Source of the DNA: Actinomycetota bacterium
GTDB taxonomy: Bacteria; Actinomycetota; Geothermincolia; Fen-727; Anoxymicrobiaceae
DNA length: 46,165 nt
Direction of reading: 5' to 3'
NCBI GenBank assembly: GCA_018896525.1
Contig: JAHIMR010000017.1
Location: 1 to 46,165, forward strand
Positions within the stretch are counted from its first letter, which is position 1. Each line of letters begins with the position of its first letter. The notes under the pieces are model-generated. The model did no database searches. It saw nothing but the letters and a program-made list of their open reading frames with translations, and was not told the origin of the DNA. Positions 7,241-13,990 of the stretch are shown piece after piece. The position numbers and the translations under genes were made by a program.

Positions 7241-8158
7241 ATGCTCGAGGACATCGCCAGCAGGTTCCTTTACTACCCCGAACCGATACCCCCTGACATG
7301 CCTCCGCCGCAGTGGGCGGCGGACTCCCGGGAGGTCTGGATCGACACCGAGGACGGCGTCCGCATCCACGGCCTCTGGTGGCCGGCGCCGGAGGGGCGCC
7401 CCACCATCCTGTTCCTGCACGGCAACGCCCAGGAGGTCTACTCCTGGTCCCTGGTGCGTGAGGACCTGGCCGCCCTTGAATGCGGGATGCTGCTCATCGA
7501 CTACCGCGGCTACGGAAAGAGTGAGGGGAAGCCCGGGGAATCCGGCCTGTACGCCGACGGCCGCGGGGCGCTCGAGTGGCTGCGGCGCGAGGGTATCGAG
7601 GCAGGTGAGACCGTGATCTTCGGTAAGTCGCTCGGGGGGGCGGTCGCCTGCGAAATAGCGCGCGGCGTCAACCTGAAAGGGCTCATCCTGGAATCCACGT
7701 TCACTTCCCTGGCGTCAGTCGCATGCAACCTGTTCCCGTTTGCGCGCGGCTACACCCCCGCGGACACCGCCTACAACTCGCTCGCGAAGCTCCCCGAGAT
7801 ACAGTGCGGGCTTATGGTCATTCACGGAGATGCAGACATGCTGATACCCGTCGGGGAAGGGGAAGCGCTCTTCGAGGCCGCGGGCGAGCCCAAGTGCCCC
7901 GCTCCACAAGTACGGTTAAGCACCGAGAGCGTCGAAGCGCCGCTCCGGCAAGGCGCGCGACCGAGGCGTACTTCTGTAGTACGCAGAGGGAGCGGAACGC
8001 AGCCGGAGTGGATGCAGCGGCGTTCGAATGCCAGCGTATTTGTGGAGCGGGGTACTAATAGACTCCTCATCGTGCGCGGCGCTGGGCACAACGACGTGTC
8101 GATAGTTGCCGGGTCCGAATACGGCGGACGTATCCGGGAATGGCTGGACGGGTTGTAG
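7241..8158 (+). CDS. Alpha/beta hydrolase with an in-frame MITE insertion
   Basis: A 305-residue serine hydrolase. Visible: oxyanion block ILFLHGNAQ, nucleophile elbow GKSLGG (Ser130), acid in HGDAD (Asp199) and catalytic His283 in RGAGHND. It resembles the BEM46/Bsu YqkD type of intracellular esterase; substrate unknown. The ATG at 7241 is preceded by GGGAGG. The striking feature is residues ~219-272, which are translated from a 165-bp inverted-repeat element lying between the catalytic Asp and His. Upstream GEP and downstream NRLLIVRGAGHND would join cleanly without it. The added 55 codons contain no stop, so a full-length product is possible, but the insert lies before the last strand of the fold and may abolish activity. 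Confidence 0.85.
   Translation: MLEDIASRFLYYPEPIPPDMPPPQWAADSREVWIDTEDGVRIHGLWWPAPEGRPTILFLHGNAQEVYSWSLVREDLAALECGMLLIDYRGYGKSEGKPGESGLYADGRGALEWLRREGIEAGETVIFGKSLGGAVACEIARGVNLKGLILESTFTSLASVACNLFPFARGYTPADTAYNSLAKLPEIQCGLMVIHGDADMLIPVGEGEALFEAAGEPKCPAPQVRLSTESVEAPLRQGARPRRTSVVRRGSGTQPEWMQRRSNASVFVERGTNRLLIVRGAGHNDVSIVAGSEYGGRIREWLDGL
7893..8056 (+). mobile_element. MITE copy A, inside hydrolase gene
   Basis: A ~164-bp element. Terminal inverted repeats AGTGCCCCGCTCCACAA (7893-7909) and TTGTGGAGCGGGGTACT (8040-8056) match at 16 of 17 positions. Interior blocks such as CACCGAGAGCGTCGA, CGCCGCTCCGGCAAGGCGCG and GGATGCAGCGGCGTTCGAAT recur in copy B at 18,109. It encodes no transposase of its own. 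If the ancestral target read CCC-AAT-AGA, an AA duplication flanks it and the net gain is 165 bp. The duplication is a reconstruction, not proven. Confidence 0.85.
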
Positions 8159-8183
8159 CCGGCAGGCCCCGTGGCTGTTGCAA

Positions 8184-8218
8184 AATGACACGCTGGTGCC
8201 TGGCACCAGCGTGTCATT
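8184..8218. repeat. 35-bp palindrome, copy 3 (GACACGCTGG type)
   Basis: Same 35-bp design as copies 1 and 2, but both arms carry GACACGCTGG instead of GACGCACTGG. It lies 25 bp after the hydrolase stop in the gap to the convergent cupin gene. It could act as a bidirectional transcript-end hairpin, though no T-run follows. Confidence 0.9.
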
Positions 8219-8271
8219 CAAACGCAAGAAACGCAAGGATTCGCCTCGGGGATAGCGGGTTGGTGAGGGTT

Positions 8272-8628
8272 TTATGCGGGGATGCCGCAAAGGAACCGGA
8301 ACACCGACTCGCCGGTATTCCGGTACTGGTGTCGGACCCCCGGCGGTACGAAGATGATATCGCCCTCGGACACCTGTCTCCACTCACCCTCTATCATTAC
8401 CTCTCCGTTTCCGTCGACCACGAAGTTCTCGTGCTCGAACGGGTGGTCGTGGTCGGGGGTGTTCCCGCCCGGGTCTACCTCGATCATCCTCAGGACGTAA
8501 GTCGGTGCCCCGTCACGCTCCCGGTCGATCAAGAGGCGGATTCTCACCCCCGGCGCCTCGTCCCCGAACAGCTCCGCCGGTACGTCCCCATAGTGGATTA
8601 CCTTTGATGGCGGTTTCTCGGTTGTCAA
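8272..8628 (-). CDS. Small cupin-domain protein
   Basis: A single-domain cupin of about 118 residues. Motif 1 is seen as PDHDHPFEHENFVVDGNGEV (metal-binding His-x-His...His-Glu). Motif 2 is GDIIFVPPGVRHQYRNTG. Together they predict a beta-barrel with a bound metal; substrate unknown, with sugar isomerase or dioxygenase-like uses both known in the family. The TTG at 8628 is preceded by GGGAGG nine bases upstream. The frame continues to 8691 but that would overlap the preceding gene. It lies 34 bp downstream of the fucose/arabinose-isomerase-like gene in the same direction, so they probably form an operon and may share a sugar substrate. Confidence 0.8.
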   Translation of the reverse strand: MTTEKPPSKVIHYGDVPAELFGDEAPGVRIRLLIDRERDGAPTYVLRMIEVDPGGNTPDHDHPFEHENFVVDGNGEVMIEGEWRQVSEGDIIFVPPGVRHQYRNTGESVFRFLCGIPA

Positions 8629-8662
8629 TCCAATCGGCCTCCCTCTCCTAAGAACGTAACTT

Positions 8663-10111
8663 CTATGACCTAACCCCGGATTCAGGGCCAATCTCCAGTT
8701 GGGCCGGCTCGAGTGAAAGGGGCGTTACCGGGTCCAGGCCCAGGAAGTAAGCCGCCGCCATGAGGGCTCCCCCCACGTGGCCGCCGGTGATCGCGGTGTG
8801 GTGGGGAAAGCCCCGCAGTACCTCCGCGTACAGCCGGTCGAGGTCCGACACCCGCACCCACCCGTGGCTTCCCGGAGGGCTGCCGGGCACGTCCACAACG
8901 TCCCCTTCCGCGATAAGCACCGGCCAGGTGTCCCGGGGGTGCTCGGTGACCCGCGTCATCGTGACAGGCCCATCGTCGAGCCGCGACTCCACTGTCCCGA
9001 ACTTCCCCTCGGTGGTGCCTGTGGAATCGGCCAGGATGTTGTGGTAGGAAAGCCTCTTCTCGCCAGAACAGAGTGAAAGCGGGAAGACGCCGCAGTGCCA
9101 CGCCGAGAACACGTCCGCCGCCCGGTAATGCCGGTTGTTCCAGTCCGCAAGCCCCGCGGTGGAGCCCGCCACCAGCGAGAGCAGGTGCATGCTGAGCGTC
9201 CCGTGAATATCGACCTCGCAGGCGCATGGGGTCCCCCGGTCGGTGAGCCTGGACATCACGAAACAGGGGCTCACGCCGTAGTCGTCCTGAATCGAGGTCC
9301 AGCACTGCAGGGCCAGCCCGCCCATCCCATGCTCTTCGATCATGCTTTCAAGGGCCGCCTCCAGACGGGCCATCTTCGCCAGGTCGCCCTCCGAGACCCC
9401 GGAGCAGTCGGCGCTCCCCTCCATATCCTCCACTATCTCCCGCTCGACCGCCACCGGAACCGCCTCGGCAACTGAGAACAGCGTGGTCAGCGGCACCGGC
9501 ACCACCCGGATGCCTAGCTTTCTCAAGAGCGATAACTCGTCAAAGGCGCAGGTCTCGAACTCCTCCGGCCTGGGGCCGAAAAGGCCGTAGACGGCTCCTC
9601 TCACTCCCGTGACCGCCCGGCAGACGTTTCCGAACTCGAAGAGGGCAAGGCGAAACCCGGCGTCGGTGGGGAAACAGACGGCACGCCGGGGGAAGACAAA
9701 CTTCGACTCCCGGTGCCTCAGCGCAGTGGCAATGGATATCAACCCGCAGAACGAGTCGCGGCGGCTGGCCTCCGGCGTCAGTTCGCCATCCTCGCCCACC
9801 CCGAACAGCATCACCGGGCGCTCATCTGACCGCCAGAGTGCCGCCAGGGCCGCCGGCACTTCGTTGCCGAAGTTCAACGCGCCGACCACAACGCCACAGA
9901 CGCCTTCCTTCTCGAACAACTCTCCCGTCTTTCTGGCTTCCTCCGGTGTCTGCACCAGCCCGTTCCCGGTAAGATTATCGTCCGGCGCAATCACCTCCAT
10001 CCCCGCCCCGCGGATGGCCTCGATTACGTCATCCCTCACCTTCACCGCTAGTTCCTGGTCGAAGATACCGCGGCTGGCGGGGACGAAACCAACTTTGAGC
10101 GGCACGGTCAT
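8663..10111 (-). CDS. L-fucose/L-arabinose isomerase-family protein
   Basis: A 482-residue protein related to the fucose isomerase C-terminal family, which interconverts aldoses and ketoses with a bound divalent metal. Support: N-terminal Rossmann-like part (VPLKVGFVPASRGIFDQELA), acidic and His residues in the centre and C-half (ALQCWTSIQDDYGVSPCFVMSRL, CEVDIHGTLSMHLL, DWNNRHY, FSAWHCGVFP, FPHHTAITGGHVG), and the length. The exact sugar cannot be read from sequence. ATG at 10,111 has AAGGA seven bases upstream; the frame is open to 10,249 but lacks a better start. Cupin gene follows in the same orientation. Confidence 0.75.
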   Translation of the reverse strand: MTVPLKVGFVPASRGIFDQELAVKVRDDVIEAIRGAGMEVIAPDDNLTGNGLVQTPEEARKTGELFEKEGVCGVVVGALNFGNEVPAALAALWRSDERPVMLFGVGEDGELTPEASRRDSFCGLISIATALRHRESKFVFPRRAVCFPTDAGFRLALFEFGNVCRAVTGVRGAVYGLFGPRPEEFETCAFDELSLLRKLGIRVVPVPLTTLFSVAEAVPVAVEREIVEDMEGSADCSGVSEGDLAKMARLEAALESMIEEHGMGGLALQCWTSIQDDYGVSPCFVMSRLTDRGTPCACEVDIHGTLSMHLLSLVAGSTAGLADWNNRHYRAADVFSAWHCGVFPLSLCSGEKRLSYHNILADSTGTTEGKFGTVESRLDDGPVTMTRVTEHPRDTWPVLIAEGDVVDVPGSPPGSHGWVRVSDLDRLYAEVLRGFPHHTAITGGHVGGALMAAAYFLGLDPVTPLSLEPAQLEIGPESGVRS

Positions 10112-10217
10112 ACGAGTTCCTTTCAGAAAGGCCAGTTTGCCGGGTAACCCGCACCAGGCCCCCAAGTTCAGCCTTATGACAACCGTATTGCCAGGGTCTA
10201 CCGGCACCGGCACCTGT

Positions 10218-10226
10218 ATTCTACCA
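10218..10226 (-). promoter_or_regulatory. Extended -10 promoter of the isomerase-cupin operon
   Basis: The minus strand reads TGGTAGAAT (TGn plus a 5/6 -10 hexamer) about 107 bases before the ATG at 10,111. No -35 is evident. The rest of the 275-bp gap between the divergent isomerase and sigma genes holds no clear gene. A short minus-strand open stretch at ~10,277-10,366 ends VEFQLY-stop and could be a coding remnant. Confidence 0.35.
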
Positions 10227-10386
10227 GAGAAACGGGCCGGGGCGCGCAATCGATCAAACGGACAGTATCAGTACAACTGGAACTCCACCGACTGCTCGGT
10301 CACGTTGCCGGCGCGGGTTGGATAATTGCCGTAGAGCCGCCGAAGGCAGTCTCCAAAGGCGGGAAAGAACGTTAGATAGTAGTGAT

Positions 10387-10971
10387 ATGACACGTACTCC
10401 GTATGGACAAGTGGAAAAGGAAATAGAGTACCCGTCAAAGGATGACCTGCTGGGGGACCCGGGGACGCTCGTCAAGGTCTATGACGCGTTTCGACCCAGG
10501 ATATACGCATATGTCGCTTCCCGGGTGAACTGCAGGGAGGACGCGGAGGACCTGACCTCCAGGACGTTCGAGAAGGCGTTGCGCAACCTGGGCTCGTATG
10601 AGCCGGAGAAGTCCTCGATGGCGACGTGGCTCTACAGGATCGCCGGCAACCTGCTGATAGACCATTACCGCAGGGAGTCGACCAGGAAAAAGGTGGACAT
10701 GGAATCGCTCATGCGGATATACGAAGGGGACACGACCATCCCGCGGGACACGCGCCGGCTGGAGCTGGTGACCGGTGTCATGAGAGACCTGCCGGAACCG
10801 CAGGAGCGGGTCCTGACGTTGAAGTACCTGCGGGGCCTTTCCAACGATGAGCTGGCCGACGTCCTCGGCTGCAGCAAGAAGACGTTGTCGGTGAAAATCT
10901 ATCGGGCGCTCAAGTCACTCAAAAAGCGATTGGACGCCTCGGACCTCGAACTGGACGCGGACGATGAGTAG
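10387..10971 (+). CDS. ECF-type RNA polymerase sigma factor, module 2
   Basis: A 194-residue sigma-70 family protein, paralogous to the one at 6512-7126. Region 2: VYDAFRPRIYAYVASRV...DAEDLTSRTFEKALRNL...MATWLYRIAGNLLIDHYRR. Region 4: LPEPQERVLTLKYLRGLSNDELADVLGCSKKTLSVKIYRALKSL. The ATG at 10,387 is chosen because it opens a typical ECF N-terminus; the upstream Shine-Dalgarno is weak, and the frame is open from 10,318. The stop overlaps the start of the FecR-FN3 gene by eight bases (ATG at 10,964 inside GACGATGAGTAG), which implies translational coupling and roughly equal synthesis of the two proteins. Confidence 0.85.
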   Translation: MTRTPYGQVEKEIEYPSKDDLLGDPGTLVKVYDAFRPRIYAYVASRVNCREDAEDLTSRTFEKALRNLGSYEPEKSSMATWLYRIAGNLLIDHYRRESTRKKVDMESLMRIYEGDTTIPRDTRRLELVTGVMRDLPEPQERVLTLKYLRGLSNDELADVLGCSKKTLSVKIYRALKSLKKRLDASDLELDADDE

Positions 10972-12688
10972 AAGAATGAACAAAGAGGACATGAGAAATG
11001 ATCTGGAGGAGCTCCTGGGTTCCACCCGGCACGAAGGCGATGTCGAAGGCCTGGCCGCCGCCGCGCGCACACTATCGAGCGCCTGGCCGGACCCCGGGCC
11101 GGAGCGCGTGGAGTCGGTTTCAGATTGCCGCGACCGCATGCTCACGCTCCACCTGGAGCTGTTCGGGCCAAAAGAAGACGCCTCGCGACACACACGGCAA
11201 AGGCGGTACGTCATCCCCCTGAGCGTGGGAGCGGCGGTTGCGGCTCTACTGACAATCGTGGTTTTCGTCGGTATCGTGTTGATGGGAAGAGGTGGACCCA
11301 CCGTCGCCGAACTCCGTGTGCAGGCGGGGGAAGTTACCGTTGTGTCCTCCAACGGTAAAGCCACCGGCCCCGTGGAACAGATCGACCTCCGCCAGGGTGA
11401 CACGATCAGCACCGGAGAGGACGGTCTCTGCGAGATACTTTTCGACAACGGAACCGTGACCCGCCTGGACGGTAGTACGGATATCACGCTTTCGTTCACC
11501 CACGGGATAGTGGCCGACCTCGAACTCGAGCGCGGGCAGTGCTACTCGCAGGCCATAGAGAACAACGTGATCACGGTTTCGGCCCTGGTGGCGGAATCTA
11601 CCACCATCGGCGGCGCAATGAACGTCAACATGGGCGATGACAGCCTGGAAACACTGGCAGTGCGAGACGGGTCGCTGGTCGCCTGCGAAACGGCCGATGA
11701 CGTCGTCATCAGGGATGGGCTGCTGGCGTCGGTTTACGCCGGGGGGGCTAAGAGCACCCTGGAGGTACACGAGGTCACCCGCGAGGAACTGCACTTCGAC
11801 TGGTTCCGTTACAACCTGGCGATGGACAGGCGCGAGGGCTTTGACCCCGGCATCCTGTCCGAGTTGCCCGATGAGAACCTGGAGGATGTCCTGGAGGAGA
11901 TAGTGCCGCCGGAGGAGTTACATCAATCCGAGATCCCCACCGGAAAGACCGAGGCCAACCAGCAGGCCGTCGCGGAAAGCGGCACCGAAGACGGCGAACA
12001 GGCAACGGACCCGACCCCCGGTGATCAAGAACCGGAGGAGCCCACCGATCCGGAGGACCCCGAGGTTCCCGTCGATCCGGAGGACCCCGCCCAGCAGCCT
12101 TCCATGACCCTGGAGGGGCAGGCCTCGACCGGCCGGGTGCGGCTCACCTGGAGCGTGTCCGGGGCGGACGAGTGTACGGGGTACTCCGTTCTCCGGAAGG
12201 AAACCGGTGGTGCGGACCCCCGCCACCCGGGCGATATCATCACCAACATCAGTGGTGTCGCCACCACCAGTTACAACGACACAGCCGTCGTACAGGGGAG
12301 GACGTACCGCTACCGCCTTGCTCTCACGCAAGACGGGGCCCTCAAGGCGTACAGCAACGTGATAAGCGTCCTGGTACCGGAGGAGGCCCCTCCGCCATCT
12401 CTCTCGCTCTCCGGCAGCAGGGGCCGCGGCGGGGAGGTCAACTTGAGCTGGGCCCTTGCCAACCTGAGCGGAGTCACCCAGTGGGCCGTATGCCGCTCCA
12501 CCACCACGCGCACTCCGGTCTACCCGCCGAACCGCGGCGACGACGCCTGGACGATGACCTACCGTGGCGACAGTGGAAGTTACACCGACGGGACCGCCTC
12601 CCCCGGTGTAACCTACTACTACCGGGTCACCGCGGTGGTCAATGGAGCGGTGGCCCTATACAGCAACAGCGTTACCATCGGGCCCTGA
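10964..12688 (+). CDS. Membrane-anchored FecR-like protein with two FN3-like domains
   Basis: A 574-residue partner of the sigma factor that overlaps it. Layout: cytoplasmic N-terminus (~1-80), one membrane helix (82-106, YVIPLSVGAAVAALLTIVVF), a FecR-like domain (~113-270: LRQGDTISTGEDGLCEILFDNGTVTRL, SALVAESTTIGGAMNVNMGDD), an acidic Pro/Glu/Asp linker (~310-378, repeated 'DPEDPE/PVDPEDP') and two FN3-like modules with YRYRLAL...AYSNVISV and YYYRVTAVVNGAVALYSNSV. The architecture matches the protein at 4955-6490, although sequence identity looks modest. Expected job: sense a surface condition and control the sigma factor. No TonB receptor (FecA) is nearby, unlike classical FecIRA. Confidence 0.75.
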   Translation: MSRRMNKEDMRNDLEELLGSTRHEGDVEGLAAAARTLSSAWPDPGPERVESVSDCRDRMLTLHLELFGPKEDASRHTRQRRYVIPLSVGAAVAALLTIVVFVGIVLMGRGGPTVAELRVQAGEVTVVSSNGKATGPVEQIDLRQGDTISTGEDGLCEILFDNGTVTRLDGSTDITLSFTHGIVADLELERGQCYSQAIENNVITVSALVAESTTIGGAMNVNMGDDSLETLAVRDGSLVACETADDVVIRDGLLASVYAGGAKSTLEVHEVTREELHFDWFRYNLAMDRREGFDPGILSELPDENLEDVLEEIVPPEELHQSEIPTGKTEANQQAVAESGTEDGEQATDPTPGDQEPEEPTDPEDPEVPVDPEDPAQQPSMTLEGQASTGRVRLTWSVSGADECTGYSVLRKETGGADPRHPGDIITNISGVATTSYNDTAVVQGRTYRYRLALTQDGALKAYSNVISVLVPEEAPPPSLSLSGSRGRGGEVNLSWALANLSGVTQWAVCRSTTTRTPVYPPNRGDDAWTMTYRGDSGSYTDGTASPGVTYYYRVTAVVNGAVALYSNSVTIGP

Positions 12689-12724
12689 CGCGTCGCGTTG
12701 AATCGCGGCGAGGGAGAGAGTGGG

Positions 12725-13110
12725 GATAGCCGGCCTGTAAGCCGGATTCTGTACCACCCCCGAAAGGGTGGTGGTGGCCATCTATCTGGGACCCGCGTTA
12801 CCGCGGGCCTCGTGCTGCCTACCCGGGAGTTATAGCGCGGCGGGCCACCGCGTCCTCCCCTATTTGGCATCGCTCCGGGTGGGGCTTGCCAAGCCGGCCC
12901 GTTACCGGACCGCTGGTGGTCTCTTACACCACCGTTTCAGCTTGACCCGCTCACCACGAGACCCGTTTCCAGGCCCGGGTGGCTGGTATTTCCTTTTCTG
13001 TGGCGCTTTCCGTCGGGTCGCCCCGCCTGGACGTTATCCAGCACCCTGCCCTGTGGAGTCCGGACTTTCCTCAAGGCCTAATGGCCCCGCGACCACCCGT
13101 CCGGCTATCC
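12725..13110 (-). ncRNA. rnpB: RNase P RNA
   Basis: The minus strand carries the conserved RNase P landmarks in order. Near the 5' end: GAGGAAAGTCCGGACTCC, then CAGGGCAGGGTGCTGGATAA and GAAACGGTGGTGTAAGAGACC. Further on: GCCAAATAGGGGAGG, CCCGGGTAGGCAGCACGAG, AGATAGATGGCC and, at the 3' end, ACAGAATCCGGCTTACAGGC. The 5' and 3' ends pair (GGATAGCCGG...CCGGCTATCC). About 386 nucleotides, consistent with bacterial type A. It is the ribozyme that removes the 5' leaders of tRNA precursors. It is convergent with the FecR gene, 36 bp away. Confidence 0.96.
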
Positions 13111-13117
13111 CCTGTTA

Positions 13118-13126
13118 ATTGTAGCA
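13118..13126 (-). promoter_or_regulatory. Extended -10 promoter of rnpB
   Basis: The minus strand reads TGCTACAAT, with the hexamer ending seven bases before the RNA 5' end at 13,110. Spacing and the TGn extension make this a convincing start site for a stable RNA. Confidence 0.65.
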
Positions 13127-13164
13127 CGTCGTTGCGTTTTGCACGCCTCAGGGCTGTTGCTCGC

Positions 13165-13223
13165 CCCGGGCTGTTGCATAACAGGCACCGTTTGGGTGGG
13201 GCATCTAACGGCAACAGCCCGGG
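13165..13223. repeat. Long inverted repeat between rnpB and phosphatase gene
   Basis: Arms CCCGGGCTGTTGC (13,165-13,177) and GCAACAGCCCGGG (13,211-13,223) match at 13 of 13 positions around a 33-base loop. The loop contains CAGGCACCGTTT, shared with the type 2 repeat. Together with the next repeat it fills most of the 228-bp gap, which holds no gene. Confidence 0.7.
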
Positions 13224-13300
13224 GGTGGCGGGTGTTGTCTGGCGTTATTGTGTGTAAGCGTGGTGCCAGGCACCTGCGTTGCATTGTGGAGACCGGCTTG

Positions 13301-13341
13301 TGTGGAGAGGCGAACGCAACACCTGAGCCAGGCACCGTTTA
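13301..13341 (-). repeat. Dispersed repeat, type 2, copy 2
   Basis: The reverse complement of this stretch matches 213-253 (TAAACGGTGCCTGGC followed by CAGGTGTTG and CTCCAC). Immediately upstream, GGTGCCAGGCACC at 13,262-13,274 is the core of the 35-bp palindrome family, so two repeat types again sit side by side as they do near position 250. The right end touches the stop of the phosphatase gene (13,339). Confidence 0.6.
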
Positions 13342-13944
13342 TGCCAAGTGGTTCGTTTCGTTGAGTAGTGACAGGTAGGAAAACTCCCCGCCGTGATCGA
13401 TCACCGATATCGATGCGAGGTCGATGGTGAGACGAAACAGTTGCGATATGGAAAGCCCGATAACGGCGCAAATGAGAGCGCGGATGGCGCCTCCGTGGCT
13501 TGATGCCAGCACGGTGCCGTCCGGGTACTCGGAAAACATCGCCTCGAGCCACTCAACCGTGCGCTTCTGCACGTCGGCAACCGACTCGCCACCAGGGACG
13601 TTCACCAGTGAGGGGTCCCGGGCCCACCGCTTGACCAGGTCCCCGTCCTTCTCGAATATCTCCTTGTAGGTTTCCCCGTCCCACCGCCCCAGGTCTATCT
13701 CGCGCAGGCGCTCGTCGACCTCCACCGAAAGCCCGTGGTCGCCCGCGACGGTTTCCGCCAGTTCCAGGCACCGGGAAAGCGGGCTCGAGTAGACCCGGTC
13801 GATCTCCACGTCGTGTAACCTCACGGCGACGGACTTCGCCTGCGTGCGCCCCAACTCGTCCAGGGGTATGTCGGTGATTCCCGTGTAACGCCCTTCGGCG
13901 TGCCAGGCGGTCCTCCCGTGCCTTGCGAGTATTACCCTGGTCAT
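13339..13944 (-). CDS. Histidine phosphatase family protein
   Basis: A 201-residue member of the phosphoglycerate mutase/CobC superfamily. The catalytic RHG motif is at residues 8-10 (ILARHGRTAWHAEGRYTGITDIPLDELGRTQA). Further support: the SSPLSRCLETA-like stretch (YSSPLSRCLELAETVA), the acid residue in REIDLGRWDG, and the second catalytic His in ASSHGGAIRAL. It would work through a phospho-histidine intermediate. Alpha-ribazole phosphatase or a general sugar-phosphate phosphatase are both possible. The ATG at 13,944 follows an excellent GGAGGAGAG. It lies 46 bp downstream of the phosphate transporter gene in the same direction, so an operon linking phosphate release and uptake is plausible. 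Confidence 0.85.
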   Translation of the reverse strand: MTRVILARHGRTAWHAEGRYTGITDIPLDELGRTQAKSVAVRLHDVEIDRVYSSPLSRCLELAETVAGDHGLSVEVDERLREIDLGRWDGETYKEIFEKDGDLVKRWARDPSLVNVPGGESVADVQKRTVEWLEAMFSEYPDGTVLASSHGGAIRALICAVIGLSISQLFRLTIDLASISVIDHGGEFSYLSLLNETNHLA

Positions 13945-13990
13945 CTTCTCTCCTCCGCCTGTTAGCGGTCTCTTGTTCGTGGACCCCATC

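Noticed and set aside
8140-8607. Frames starting MTRWC or MTHWC from palindrome copies (e.g. 8140-8607 plus, 15,560-15,838 plus)
   Set aside because: They are created by the ATG in the palindrome and read antisense to or across better-supported genes without conserved content.
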